A stretch of 64,000 nt of DNA from the NCBI GenBank assembly GCA_964513155.1, contig CAZEMA010000002.1:4891-68890 (forward strand). The letters run 5' to 3'. A model generated the notes under the pieces. The model saw only the letters and a list, made by a program, of their open reading frames with translations, was not told where the DNA came from and ran no database searches. The DNA is from DATEAV01 sp964513155 (GTDB taxonomy: Bacteria; Chloroflexota; Anaerolineae; Anaerolineales; E44-bin32). This document shows, piece by piece, positions 8,156-16,219 of the stretch; the stretch's first letter is position 1, and each line of letters starts with the position of its first letter. The position numbers were made by a program, and so were the translations under genes.

Positions 8156-9003
8156 GGGATCACCTGCCGCCGGGCGGCCTCGACCTCGGCCGGCGTAGGC
8201 GTGCCGGCGATCCCGCGGCGAGTGATCGAAGCCGATGCCAGGAAGTTGGCGAAACGGGCGGCCTCCCAGGGGTCCCGGGTCTGGAACAGCCGGGTGAAGA
8301 AGGCGGCGGCGAAGATGTCCCCCGATCCCGTTGGGTCGACCTGTGCCACGGCCGGGGCCGGGACGCGCCGCAGGTCGCGGTTCCAGTAGACTCGGGCTCC
8401 GTCTGCCGCCTCGGTGACGACCAGCAAGCGAGAGAGCTCTGCCATTTCCTCGATGGCGGCCTCGTCGCCCTGAACGTCTTCGAGGCTGATCACCGCAACG
8501 TGCGCCACGCTAAGGAGACGCTCCCGCTCGGCCCAGGGAATGCAGTCGACGCGGCCCTCGCTGTCCCAGCCTCTCATCCATCCCTGCGGCGTCAGGCAAA
8601 CGAGGGCCGTCGGGAAGCGGCCGACCAGGTCTGGATCCACTTCCTGGGCCACCGGTCCGAGGTGGACGATCTGTGGCGAGCCCCAGAGGCCAGGGACGGA
8701 CTCGGGGCTGAGAAGGCTGGCACGAGCGTGGAGCACCTGGATCCGGCCGTTGAATGCGTAGCGGTTCTCGAAGGTCGTCGAAGTCTCGCTGGGCACGCAG
8801 ACGAGCTCCAGGCTCGCCAGAGGGCTGATGTCCAGATCCGGGCCGCAGGAAGTCACTACTCCCACGCGAAAACCGAGGGCGCGGGCCGTCAAGCCGGAAT
8901 AGGCAGCAGTCCCACCCAGGACAGGACCCTGGGGCGTCAGGTCTTTGCAGATGTGTCCGATGAGGAGGTACTCGACGGGCCGCGTTGGCACGAGGCTGGG
9001 CAT
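8152..9003 (-). CDS. PfkB family sugar/nucleoside kinase
   Basis: 283 aa. PfkB kinases phosphorylate sugars or nucleosides with ATP. The N-terminal family motif appears as VLGGTAAYSGLTARALGF and the C-terminal signature as DPTGSGDIFAAAFF, with Asp of GSGD as catalytic base. It is shorter and more divergent than ribokinase, so the substrate is open; adenosine, ribose or another pentose would suit a nucleoside-using cell. It heads a three-gene unit with parA and parB. The ATG sits 7 nt after a perfect TATAAT, which implies a leaderless transcript. Confidence 0.85.
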   Translation of the reverse strand: MPSLVPTRPVEYLLIGHICKDLTPQGPVLGGTAAYSGLTARALGFRVGVVTSCGPDLDISPLASLELVCVPSETSTTFENRYAFNGRIQVLHARASLLSPESVPGLWGSPQIVHLGPVAQEVDPDLVGRFPTALVCLTPQGWMRGWDSEGRVDCIPWAERERLLSVAHVAVISLEDVQGDEAAIEEMAELSRLLVVTEAADGARVYWNRDLRRVPAPAVAQVDPTGSGDIFAAAFFTRLFQTRDPWEAARFANFLASASITRRGIAGTPTPAEVEAARRQVIP

Positions 9004-9010
9004 GAAAGGG

Positions 9011-9016
9011 ATTATA
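9011..9016 (-). promoter_or_regulatory. Leaderless promoter of the pfkB-parA-parB unit (-10 box)
   Basis: On the minus strand TATAAT (9016-9011) is followed by 7 nt (CCCTTTC) and the ATG at 9003, so the start of transcription should fall on or beside the start codon. No ribosome site fits in between. The -35 position (TGTCGC) is weak. Confidence 0.5.
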
Positions 9017-9044
9017 CCGAGGCTCAGGGACCAGCGACAGGTCT

Positions 9045-9084
9045 CTCGCTCCGCCTCCGTCGGGGCGAGGGCCGCCGGAGCGAG
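9045..9084 (-). terminator. Possible hairpin terminator after jag
   Basis: A perfect 9-bp inverted repeat, CTCGCTCCG (9045-9053) and CGGAGCGAG (9076-9084), has a 22-nt loop. It lies between jag (stop 9100) and the pfkB promoter. No U-tract follows on the minus strand. Confidence 0.35.
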
Positions 9085-9099
9085 CCGTGCCGGCGGGGG

Positions 9100-9825
9100 C
9101 TACGGCCGAGGGACGATGGTGACCTTGCGGTGGTCTCCCTCGCCGATGCTCTCGGTCACCACCCCTGGATGCTCGCGCAGCTCGAGGTGGATGATGCGGC
9201 GCTCGTTGGCGGGCATCGGTTCCAGCGTCATGGTGCGCCCGGCCTCGACCGCCTGGTCGGCCATTCGACGGGCAAGCTGCCGGAGCTGGCGTTCCCTCCG
9301 GGCGCGGTAGCCTTCCACATCGATCACCACCGCCACCGGCCTCCCGATCTCTTTGCCGACGATCAAACGCGTGATGTACTGGAGTGCCGCCAGCGTCTCC
9401 CCCCGACGGCCGACCAGGATGCTCAGGTCATCGCCGCGGATGTCGACCAGGAGTGGCTGGATCCCTCCGGGTTCGGACAACTCTCCCCACTGGGCTTCAA
9501 CCGAAGCGCGAATGCCCATGCGTTCCAGGAGTTCGGCGATCGTCTCGCGGGTGGCGGCCTGGGCTTGCTCTGCGTCCTGCGGCTGGGCTTCCGGGACAGC
9601 GGCCGTCACGGCGGCAGCGGGTGCAGGGGTTGCCGGCCGGTCCGAACGCAGGGTCAGGCGCACGCGTGCCAGGCGGGTGCCCAGGCCAAACAGGCCCTTG
9701 CCCCCTTCATCCAGGATTTCAACCTCCAGCGCCTCCTCCGGCAACCCCAGTTTGGCTGCCCCTTTGGTGAGAGCCTCTGCGACGCTGGGGGCCGTGATCT
9801 CCAGGCTGGTCCGCTCTTCAGGCAT
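9100..9825 (-). CDS. jag: RNA-binding protein Jag/KhpB (SpoIIIJ-associated)
   Basis: 241 aa. The three family parts are in order: a Jag_N domain (SLEITAPSVAEALTKGAAKL, ending GKGLFGLGTRLARV), a KH domain (LVGRRGETLAALQYITRLIV, about residues 140-165) and a C-terminal R3H domain (TMTLEPMPANERRIIHLELR). An Ala/Pro linker separates Jag_N from KH. In Gram-positive bacteria the protein binds many RNAs and affects division and envelope growth. It follows yidC by 19 nt, the classical arrangement. Confidence 0.93.
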   Translation of the reverse strand: MPEERTSLEITAPSVAEALTKGAAKLGLPEEALEVEILDEGGKGLFGLGTRLARVRLTLRSDRPATPAPAAAVTAAVPEAQPQDAEQAQAATRETIAELLERMGIRASVEAQWGELSEPGGIQPLLVDIRGDDLSILVGRRGETLAALQYITRLIVGKEIGRPVAVVIDVEGYRARRERQLRQLARRMADQAVEAGRTMTLEPMPANERRIIHLELREHPGVVTESIGEGDHRKVTIVPRP

Positions 9826-9844
9826 ACCCGTATCCTCGGAGTCC

Positions 9845-10621
9845 CTATGGCTTCTTGGCCGGTGCGGGCGATCGAAGGGAGAACAGGTTGCGCCAGTTCA
9901 CCTTGCCGAAGATTGCGTACTGGGCGACCTGCAGCAGGTTAGAGACGACGAAGTAGAGCGCCAGGCCGGCGGAGAACGAATAGGAGAACCATCCCAGCAG
10001 AAGCGGCATGTAGAGCGTCATCATCTGGTTCATCTGCGAGCCCTGGGCATCGGGGGAGGCCGGGGTGGCCAGCTTGGACGACAGGTAGGTCGTGATCACG
10101 ACGAGAATCGTCAGGACGCCGGGGAGGACCGAGTCCGGGCCAATGGGCAGCCGCTCGGGCTGCGCCAGGTTCATCCATAGGAACCGGTTGTTCAGCGGCA
10201 CAAGGCTTGACATCCAGGTGATGAACGGGTAGAAGCGCCTGGAAAGCCCCAGCAGCTGGATAGGGGAGGCGGCCAGGGCCAGGATGATGGCCTGGTAGAG
10301 GCCGATGATGATGGGGAACTGGATCAAGGTCGGCAGGCAGCCGCTCAAGGGGTTGAAGCCTACTTCCTTGTAGAGCTTGAGCGTCTCCTCCTGAAGCTTC
10401 TGCTTGTCGTCCTTGAACTTCTTCTGGAGGTCCTGCATCTTCTTGCCCTGCTGCAGTTCCTGCATCCTCTGCGTGCTTCGTTGCTGCTGGAGCGTTAGGG
10501 GCAAGGTGATCAGGCGAATCAGAATGGTGAAAGCGATGATTGCCAGTCCGAAGTTGTGTCCAAGGAAGCCATAGATCAACAGCAGGATGTTGACCATCGG
10601 GTTGATTATGAGGGCATCCAT
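9845..10621 (-). CDS. yidC: Membrane protein insertase YidC/SpoIIIJ
   Basis: 258 aa, the short Gram-positive-type form without the large periplasmic domain. It inserts membrane proteins alone or with SecYEG. Five hydrophobic segments are visible, beginning with MVNILLLIYGFLGHNFGLAI. LIRLITLPLTLQQQRSTQRM carries the hydrophilic-groove Arg after the second helix, and the charged cytoplasmic loop KKFKDDKQKLQEETLKLYKE follows. The end is a basic tail. No lipobox is seen, unlike many Firmicute forms. Between rnpA-yidD and this gene lies a beta-propeller lipoprotein, which is not part of the usual cassette. Confidence 0.94.
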   Translation of the reverse strand: MDALIINPMVNILLLIYGFLGHNFGLAIIAFTILIRLITLPLTLQQQRSTQRMQELQQGKKMQDLQKKFKDDKQKLQEETLKLYKEVGFNPLSGCLPTLIQFPIIIGLYQAIILALAASPIQLLGLSRRFYPFITWMSSLVPLNNRFLWMNLAQPERLPIGPDSVLPGVLTILVVITTYLSSKLATPASPDAQGSQMNQMMTLYMPLLLGWFSYSFSAGLALYFVVSNLLQVAQYAIFGKVNWRNLFSLRSPAPAKKP

Positions 10622-10636
10622 AGTTGTCCTACCTGC

Positions 10637-11722
10637 CTATTGGGCTGGCGTGAACGACCACTGGATGGTACCGGTGGTCGGATCGAAAGCGGTCACGAGA
10701 GGGCCTTGCCCGACAATGCCGACGAGGAGGGAGCTGCCGGCAAGGATGGGATCGGAGTAGATCTTGCCGGTGACGGTCTGTTGCCAAACGGGATCGCCAT
10801 TTGCGATGCGCCGGCCGTAGACCGTGCCAGCCTCTGTGGCAAAGAATACCAGATCCCCTTCCACCGCCGGCGTCCCCGTAATCGCGCCGTCGGGTTGCAG
10901 CCGCCAGAGCTCACGCCCGTCGGTAGGGCTGACGGCGTAGAGCACGCCGGCATCGTCCCCAAAGATGGCCGTCTGGCCTGCAACGGCCGGGCTCGCCCAG
11001 ACCCAGCCTTCTGTCGGCACCGACCAGGCGAGCTGGCCGGTCTCGGGCTGGAGGGCATGCAAGCCGTCGCCGAAGGTGCCGACCATGATCAGGCCCTCGG
11101 CCAGGGTCGGCGTGTCGGCGGTGGCCCCACCCAGATCCTGGCTCCACAGGAGATCCCCCGTCAGCAGGTCCAACGCGTAGAGCTTGTGATCGAGGGAGGC
11201 CAGATAGACCCGGTCTCCGTCTACAAGCGGAGCACCCCAAAGAGAATGCCCGGTCTCGAAGCTCCAAACGGCGCTGCCGTTGGACAGCCGCAGGGCGTAG
11301 AGATGGCGGTCGGCGGAGGGGACGAGGACCAGGTCGCCAGCGACGACCGGCGCGCCGACGATGCGGTCGGTCGAGCCATCGAATGTCCAGCTTAGTGTCC
11401 CATCGGCGGCGCTCAGGCAATAGACGACCTTGTCGTATCCGCCCACGATCAGATGGCCTTCCCCTGTCAGGGCAGGGGGGGCGTAGAAGTTGACCTTGGC
11501 GTCGCGTTCGGCTGGGAAGCGCCAGCGCTCCTGGCCGGTGGCCAGATCGATAGCGTAGACCGCTGGGCCAAAAGCGACGTAGGCGGTCGTCTCATCGACG
11601 GCCAGGCCAGGCCAGGACGAGGCGATGGTCCCGGCCCCGGAGCAGCCGGCCAGCAGTCCGGCCATCAGTAGGACGCCAACGACAAGGCGGATGCGGGGGG
11701 CGCGAGCAGGAGAGGTGTGCAT
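10637..11722 (-). CDS. Lipoprotein with PQQ-like beta-propeller
   Basis: 361 aa from ATG 11722, chosen for the GGAG 5-8 nt upstream and because a lipoprotein signal then begins at once: a basic N terminus, then VVGVLLMAGLLAGC with a lipobox Cys near residue 26. The rest is a repeated blade pattern typical of PQQ/Pyrrolo-quinoline-like propellers (YALRLSNGSAVWSFETG, YALDLLTGDLLWSQDLG, YAVSPTDGRELWRLQ), about seven or eight blades. The fold resembles BamB, which helps build outer membranes, but here it is more likely an envelope-anchored scaffold. Its place between yidD and yidC suggests a role in membrane protein assembly; that is inference. Confidence 0.85.
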   Translation of the reverse strand: MHTSPARAPRIRLVVGVLLMAGLLAGCSGAGTIASSWPGLAVDETTAYVAFGPAVYAIDLATGQERWRFPAERDAKVNFYAPPALTGEGHLIVGGYDKVVYCLSAADGTLSWTFDGSTDRIVGAPVVAGDLVLVPSADRHLYALRLSNGSAVWSFETGHSLWGAPLVDGDRVYLASLDHKLYALDLLTGDLLWSQDLGGATADTPTLAEGLIMVGTFGDGLHALQPETGQLAWSVPTEGWVWASPAVAGQTAIFGDDAGVLYAVSPTDGRELWRLQPDGAITGTPAVEGDLVFFATEAGTVYGRRIANGDPVWQQTVTGKIYSDPILAGSSLLVGIVGQGPLVTAFDPTTGTIQWSFTPAQ

Positions 11723-11729
11723 GGAGCTC

Positions 11730-12017
11730 CTATGGCACCGGGTCGAAGCCGCCGGGGTTGAAGGGCTGGCAGCGCAGGATGCGATGCAGGCCCAGCAGGC
11801 CGCCTCTGAGAAGCCCGTACCGGGCAATCGCCTGGTATGTGTAGTGCGAGCAGGTTGGGTAGAAGCGGCAGGCATCCAGCGGCAACGCCCGGGAAATCGT
11901 CGTCTGGTAGAGCCGGATCAGCGCCAGAGCTGGCAGGCGTGGCAGATTGCGCAGCGTGAGCGGTATCTCCCGCAGCGAAGGCTCCGAGATTGGGGGGTGT
12001 TCAACCAGATCGGTCAT
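11730..12017 (-). CDS. yidD: Membrane protein insertion efficiency factor YidD
   Basis: 95 aa. The signature CRFYPTCSHYTYQAIARYG and the following GGLLGLHRILRCQPF, then GGFDPVP at the end, are diagnostic of YidD/Hlp. It is a small amphipathic protein at the inner membrane that aids YidC-dependent insertion. The N-terminal ~25 residues are longer than usual, so a later start is possible. It overlaps the rnpA end by 17 bp and is 7 bp from the lipoprotein gene. Confidence 0.93.
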   Translation of the reverse strand: MTDLVEHPPISEPSLREIPLTLRNLPRLPALALIRLYQTTISRALPLDACRFYPTCSHYTYQAIARYGLLRGGLLGLHRILRCQPFNPGGFDPVP

Positions 12018-12354
12018 CGGCCTCGATCAAGTGTGCCCGGGCAAGCAAGCCCCCAACTGCGCTGCAGACGGTCGCCCAGTCGGCGGCAGCCAGGGCCGGT
12101 CGGGCGATCAGAACCAGGTCCCAGCCGGGGACGACTCCCGGAAGATAGGGGCGAGCCGCCTCGCGCAGCCGGCGCTTGGCCCGGTTGCGGGCGACGGCGC
12201 TCCCCAGGGCTTTCCCGGCGGTCACACCGAGCCGGGAGAGGGGCAAGCCGCTCGGACAGGCAATCAAAACAGCGAGCGGGTGGGCATAAGACTTCCCTGC
12301 ACGCCGCACCCGCTTGAAGTCGACCGAGCTGGTGAGCCGGTACCTGCGATTCAT
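12001..12354 (-). CDS. rnpA: Ribonuclease P protein component
   Basis: 117 aa from ATG 12354; the frame is open upstream but the family begins MNRRYRLTSSVDFKRV. The protein helps RNase P RNA bind and cleave pre-tRNA 5' ends. The conserved RNR motif is in GSAVARNRAKRRLREAAR, followed by DLVLIARP. It is followed by yidD with overlap and preceded by the rpmH fragment, the universal bacterial order rpmH-rnpA-yidD-yidC. No clear Shine-Dalgarno sequence precedes the ATG. Confidence 0.93.
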   Translation of the reverse strand: MNRRYRLTSSVDFKRVRRAGKSYAHPLAVLIACPSGLPLSRLGVTAGKALGSAVARNRAKRRLREAARPYLPGVVPGWDLVLIARPALAAADWATVCSAVGGLLARAHLIEADDRSG

Positions 12355-12504
12355 GCTCTCGGCGGGGTGTGCCCATCCCAGGCTCGACCCTCTGGAGGGG
12401 GAGCGGTCGGGCACACACCCAGTCACTCCGCCTGGCGACCAAAGGGCCAGGCTAGTCATGGCTTGCTGATGAGCGCAGGCTCCCGGCGGCTGCCATCGGG
12501 TTGG

Positions 12505-12583
12505 CTAGGCGTTCCAGTTGATCTTCTTGACGTGCTGGTTCATCGTCACGGTCAGCCGATGGCGGCCGCGTAACCGGCGCGCC
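12505..12583 (-). CDS. rpmH: Ribosomal protein bL34, C-terminal part cut by assembly gap
   Basis: Only the last 25 codons are visible. The stretch ARRLRGRHRLTV matches the invariant end of bL34 (family pattern RRRxKGRxRLTV); the start lies in or beyond the N gap. An extension of 13 residues (TMNQHVKKINWNA) follows, which is not usual for bL34. The identity is backed by the position directly before rnpA. About 30-35 residues must be hidden in the gap. Confidence 0.8.
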
Positions 12584-12683
12584 NNNNNNNNNNNNNNNNN
12601 NNNNNNNNNNNNNNNNNNNNNNNNNNNNNNNNNNNNNNNNNNNNNNNNNNNNNNNNNNNNNNNNNNNNNNNNNNNNNNNNNNN
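12584..12683. other. Assembly gap (100 N) inside rpmH
   Basis: Exactly 100 N, a conventional scaffold gap of unknown true length. It hides the N-terminal part of rpmH and probably its promoter. dnaA, which often lies beyond rpmH, is not seen on the other side. Confidence 0.95.
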
Positions 12684-12950
12684 GAGGGGGCATTACGAAC
12701 CACGGGGCAGGAGTGCGTCTTGGCCTGGCCGCGTTGACCGACATCAGCCTTGTTGTCTGACCGCTGGCATCCGCCGTGGTCAGCGCAGCGGATCCTGCCC
12801 GCGTGGGTCTGAACACTGGTTTCGATTCACGCCAAGGGTGGCGGGGCCAGAGGGGATAGCCACGCCCCGGGTTCCCGGGTTGGCGGCAGTCCTGGCCGGT
12901 GGGCCGGGGATAGCGAGGGACTGGCGGGGGGGCTTAGGACCTGTGGACGG
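12684..12950. other. Intergenic region between rpmH gap and orphan parA
   Basis: No credible gene on either strand. A minus-strand promoter for rpmH would be expected here but I found no convincing pair (TTGGCG with TCAGAC at 17 bp is the best and is poor). CTGTGGACG at 12940 resembles half a DnaA box; there is no cluster of such boxes. Confidence 0.5.
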
Positions 12951-12979
12951 TTGCGGCGAGAGAGGCACTTAGCTATACT
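12951..12979 (+). promoter_or_regulatory. Promoter of the orphan parA-like gene, leaderless
   Basis: TTGCGG (12951-12956) and TATACT (12974-12979) are 17 bp apart. The GTG start is at 12987, 7 nt after the -10 box, so transcription and translation should begin at the same place. Confidence 0.6.
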
Positions 12980-12986
12980 CGCCGCC

Positions 12987-13754
12987 GTGAGCCGTATCAT
13001 CGCTGTTGCCAACCAAAGAACCGGGGTAGGCAAGACCAGTACCGTGATCAACCTGGGCGCGGCCCTGGCCGAGGCCGGTCACCCGGTGATCCTCATCGAC
13101 CTCGATCCCCAGTCGGCGCTGACATCAGCCTCGGGACTTGACCCGTACCATCTCACCCTCACCACCTATGACCTTCTCACGCGTGCCGAGACCGACCTGC
13201 AGGGGATCATCCGCCCGCTGGTCGACGGCACCTGGCTGGCGCCAGCGAGCGTGGATCTCACGGCCGCGGAGTACATGCTGACCCGGTCCGACGATCACGC
13301 TCGGCGTCTTCGCCGGGCTCTTCGAGGCGGGGCCAATCACGCGCAGTTCGTCTTGATTGACACGCCTCCCCGTCTTGGCTCCCTCACCCTCGGCGCGCTA
13401 GCCGCAGCGGACGAACTGCTCATCCCGGTCGAGTGCCAGCAGCACGCGCTGCAGGGGATCCAGGCCTTGCTGAAGACGGTCGACGCGGTCCGGGCGCAGT
13501 CGCACCCTGGGTTGAAGCTGCTGGGCGTGGTCCTGACCCTCTACCAGCCCGACTCGGCGCGATGCCAGAAGGTCGTGCAAGAGTTCAGAAGTGGCTTCAA
13601 GGACCGCGTGTTCGAAACGATGATCGAGGACGATGAGGCTGTGGCGATGGCGCCAGCCGCTCGAAAGCCTGTCCTGTCCTTCCGGCCTTCTAGCCCGGCG
13701 GCGATGGCCTACAGGCGGCTGGCCGCGGAGATCTGTGCGACCGCGCCGGGATAG
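12987..13754 (+). CDS. Orphan ParA/Soj-like ATPase
   Basis: 255 aa from GTG 12987, 7 nt after a good -10 box and just before the family start SRIIAVANQ. The Walker A region reads NQRTGVGKTSTVINLGAALA: the P-loop lysine is kept, but the signature Lys of KGGVGKT is Arg and the next Gly is Thr. LIDLDPQSALTSASG and FVLIDTPPRLGSLTLG match Walker A' and B. It has no ParB beside it, is divergent from the rnpA block and is followed by a terminator. It may position something other than the chromosome; the partner is not evident. Confidence 0.85.
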   Translation: MSRIIAVANQRTGVGKTSTVINLGAALAEAGHPVILIDLDPQSALTSASGLDPYHLTLTTYDLLTRAETDLQGIIRPLVDGTWLAPASVDLTAAEYMLTRSDDHARRLRRALRGGANHAQFVLIDTPPRLGSLTLGALAAADELLIPVECQQHALQGIQALLKTVDAVRAQSHPGLKLLGVVLTLYQPDSARCQKVVQEFRSGFKDRVFETMIEDDEAVAMAPAARKPVLSFRPSSPAAMAYRRLAAEICATAPG

Positions 13755-13835
13755 GATCTCAGCGGCAGGACATCCCGGTAAGGGACGAGGCGGAGGTTGT
13801 GCTGAGCGTGCGAAAACGGAGGGTCGTAGCGCCGA

Positions 13836-13872
13836 AGACGGGTGGTCCGTGGCCACCCGTCTGGTTTTGTTG
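13836..13872 (+). terminator. Rho-independent terminator after the orphan parA
   Basis: A perfect stem, AGACGGGTGG (13836-13845) with CCACCCGTCT (13853-13862) and a 7-nt loop, is followed by GGTTTTGTTG. It lies between this gene and the convergent murA (stop 13879) and could serve both. Confidence 0.8.
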
Positions 13873-13878
13873 AGTTGC

Positions 13879-15165
13879 TCAAGGATCCAGCCGCTGGATC
13901 CGAGCCCCCAACTGCCGAAGCTTTTCGTCGATGCGCTCATAACCGCGCTCGATCTGGCCGATGTTGCGGATCTGCGAGGTCCCTTCCGCCGCCAGAGCGG
14001 CCAGAACGAGTGCCAACCCGGCGCGGATATCGGGGCTCTCCATCTGCTCCCCCACCAATTGGCTTGGTCCCTGAACAATGCATCGGTGCGGATCACAGAG
14101 CACGATGCGCGCCCCCATCCCCACCAGCTTGTCGATGAAGAACATCCGGCCTTCGAACATCCAGTCGTGGAAGAGGACGGTCCCCTTGGACTGGGTCGCG
14201 ATGACGATGGCGATACTCATCAGGTCCGTTGGGAAGGCGGGCCAAGGCATCACACTGATCTGAGGGATGGCCCCGCGTAGATCCGGGACAACCTCGAGGT
14301 TCTGGTTTGCGGGCACGATGACGTCTTCCCCCTCGACCCGCCACGTCACGCCCATCCGCCCCAGGACCAGCCGCACCATATCCAGGTGCTCAGGCGCGGC
14401 CCGACGAATGCGCGCCTCGCCCCTGGTAACCGCAACCGCGCCGATGAAACTGACCACCTCCAGGTAGTCCGGGCCGATTGAGTACTCGCCGCCGTGAAGG
14501 CGCGGGACGCCATGGATGTGAAGCGTATTTGAGCCGATATTCTCGATCTGGCCACCCAGGGAGTTGAGGAAGCGGCACAGGTCCTGGACATGGGGCTCGG
14601 AGGCTGCATTGCGGATCTGCGTGTCACCCTCGGCCGTGACGGCGGCCATTACGGTGTTCTCCGTGGCTGTCACGCTGGCTTCGTCGAGCAGGATGTTGGC
14701 CGCGTGCAGGCGACGAGGAGCCGCCAGCCGGAACTCGCCGTCGGTGTAGTCAAACCCCACCCCCATCTCCTGCAGGGCCAGGAGGTGTGTGTCGACCCGA
14801 CGACGCCCGATGACATCGCCTCCGGGCGGGGGCAGCCGGACGCCCCCGGCGCGCGCGGCCATCGGCCCTGCCAGCAGGATCGAGGCCCGCATCTTCCGGC
14901 ATGCGCTAGGGTCTAGTTGAGTCTCTTGGACCTGGCAGGCATGGACGCGCCATGTGTGCGGGTCCACCGTCTCGATTGCCACCCCCAGGCTCTCCAGTAC
15001 GCAGCGCATCGTGCGCACGTCACCGATATCCGGCAGGTTGTGCAACGTGACCGGCTCATCCGTCAGCAGACAGGCGGTAAGCAAGGGGAGTGCGGCGTTC
15101 TTGTTGCCCGACGGGACCACCTCCCCACGCAAGGGATGGCCGCCTTCGATGAGAAAGGAGCTCAT
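13879..15165 (-). CDS. murA: UDP-N-acetylglucosamine 1-carboxyvinyltransferase MurA, Cys-to-Asp form
   Basis: 428 aa from ATG 15165; the earlier open frame is antisense to the upstream gene. MurA transfers enolpyruvate from PEP to UDP-GlcNAc, the first committed step of peptidoglycan synthesis. The start GGHPLRGEVVPSGNKNAALP holds the substrate Lys and Asn. The mobile catalytic loop reads PPPGGDVIGRRRVDTH, where most MurA have Cys (Cys115 in E. coli) there is Asp. In other bacteria this change gives natural fosfomycin resistance while keeping activity. The start overlaps the stop of the upstream SAM-hydrolase-family gene by 4 bp. Confidence 0.92.
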   Translation of the reverse strand: MSSFLIEGGHPLRGEVVPSGNKNAALPLLTACLLTDEPVTLHNLPDIGDVRTMRCVLESLGVAIETVDPHTWRVHACQVQETQLDPSACRKMRASILLAGPMAARAGGVRLPPPGGDVIGRRRVDTHLLALQEMGVGFDYTDGEFRLAAPRRLHAANILLDEASVTATENTVMAAVTAEGDTQIRNAASEPHVQDLCRFLNSLGGQIENIGSNTLHIHGVPRLHGGEYSIGPDYLEVVSFIGAVAVTRGEARIRRAAPEHLDMVRLVLGRMGVTWRVEGEDVIVPANQNLEVVPDLRGAIPQISVMPWPAFPTDLMSIAIVIATQSKGTVLFHDWMFEGRMFFIDKLVGMGARIVLCDPHRCIVQGPSQLVGEQMESPDIRAGLALVLAALAAEGTSQIRNIGQIERGYERIDEKLRQLGARIQRLDP

Positions 15166-16016
15166 GCCGTTGTCCTTCGCTGGTATCCCAGGATCACTTC
15201 CTGGCCAGGTTTGAGGGGCAGCGTGTCGGCCGCCCGTCCCTGGTTGATGCCAATCTCCAGCAAGCCATCGCTGCCCACGTAGGCCAGGGCCTCGCCGACG
15301 GCGACATCCGCGTAGGCGGCCTTCAACTCGAGCCGTGCGCCATTGGGGAGCAGGAGACGGAGCCCGGCCCGGGGCAGACGGGCTGGAGCACAATGGGGCA
15401 GCCAGGGCTCCAGCAGCATATCCTCTTCCTCGATCCGCAGGTGGCCGAGGGTCGTGATGAGGTTTCCGAAGCGGTCTTCGTGGAGGATCTCGCCGTGAAC
15501 GGCGGGCCCTTCGACAAGCTCCAGGCGTGGCAAGGCGAAACGGACCAAATCCGGCGCAGGCGGACCAAGCTTCTCAGGCTCTTCGCCGCTGACCAGATGG
15601 GCGGCAGCCGGGGCGAAGATGTCCCGACCGTGAAAGGTGCTGCTCAAGTTGGGCGTCTGGAAGGTCGGGGCGTGCAGGCGGTAGGCAGAATAGGGGCCTG
15701 CAGCGGCCAGGAGGTAGGTAAATGCCCCGTTGTCGGGGCCAACGCAAGTGAACTCGGGCCAGGCAATCACCACCGGCCTCCGCTCAGTCCCCACGCCTGG
15801 GTCGACGACGACCACGAAGACCGTCTCGGAGGGGAAGTAGGGGACCGATTGCCACAGCCTGAAGGCGGCCTCGCGCACGTCGCCGGGGGGGATCTCGTGC
15901 GTCAGGTCGATGACCTGCGCTTCAGGGGCGAGCCTGGCAATGACGCCTTTCATCACCCCGACGAACGGATCGCGCGTCCCGAGGTCGCTGAGGAGGGCAA
16001 TGATACGAGGGGTCAT
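15162..16016 (-). CDS. SAM hydroxide adenosyltransferase / SAM hydrolase (DUF62 family)
   Basis: 284 aa from ATG 16016, with AAGGAG 6-11 nt upstream. Motifs are LLSDLGTRDPFVGVMKGVI at the N terminus (the SAM-binding Asp), then DLTHEIPPGD, VVVDPGVGTERRPV, CVGPDNGAF and HGRDIFAPAAAHL, with HEDRFGNLITTL in the second domain. The family (related to fluorinase) cleaves SAM with water to adenosine and methionine. It is coupled to murA by a 4-bp overlap and has a strong promoter. A link to adenosine supply for the purine genes is possible but only inference. Confidence 0.9.
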   Translation of the reverse strand: MTPRIIALLSDLGTRDPFVGVMKGVIARLAPEAQVIDLTHEIPPGDVREAAFRLWQSVPYFPSETVFVVVVDPGVGTERRPVVIAWPEFTCVGPDNGAFTYLLAAAGPYSAYRLHAPTFQTPNLSSTFHGRDIFAPAAAHLVSGEEPEKLGPPAPDLVRFALPRLELVEGPAVHGEILHEDRFGNLITTLGHLRIEEEDMLLEPWLPHCAPARLPRAGLRLLLPNGARLELKAAYADVAVGEALAYVGSDGLLEIGINQGRAADTLPLKPGQEVILGYQRRTTA

Positions 16017-16035
16017 CCTGTCTCCTTGGGCGGGG

Positions 16036-16064
16036 ATTGTAACGGAGGCGGGCGGATGGGTCAA
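16036..16064 (-). promoter_or_regulatory. Sigma-70-type promoter of the SAM-hydrolase-murA operon
   Basis: On the minus strand TTGACC (16064-16059) and TACAAT (16041-16036) are exactly 17 bp apart. About 12 nt of leader with AAGGAG precede the ATG at 16016. This is the best -35/-10 pair in the first half of the window. Confidence 0.75.
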
Positions 16065-16219
16065 ACCTGCGGAGGGGGGATGGCGGCCGGAGGCAGGTGG
16101 CTCGCCGTGGCTTGTCCTACCTGTTATGTCCCGTCCGTGCGGCTTCCCTGGCCCTCACCACCCACATCGCTGCTCGGGAAGAAGGCGCCGGGGATGGGGG
16201 CGGCGGACCGCCCCTGTGG

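Noticed and set aside
8500..9942. 480-codon plus-strand frame opposite pfkB and jag
   Set aside because: It is the antisense of two well-identified genes; high GC leaves such frames open. The translation is rich in Arg, Gly, His and Asp and matches nothing.
12930..12950. CTGTGGACG near the orphan parA considered as a DnaA box
   Set aside because: It matches the TTATCCACA consensus only in part and stands alone; no origin can be claimed.
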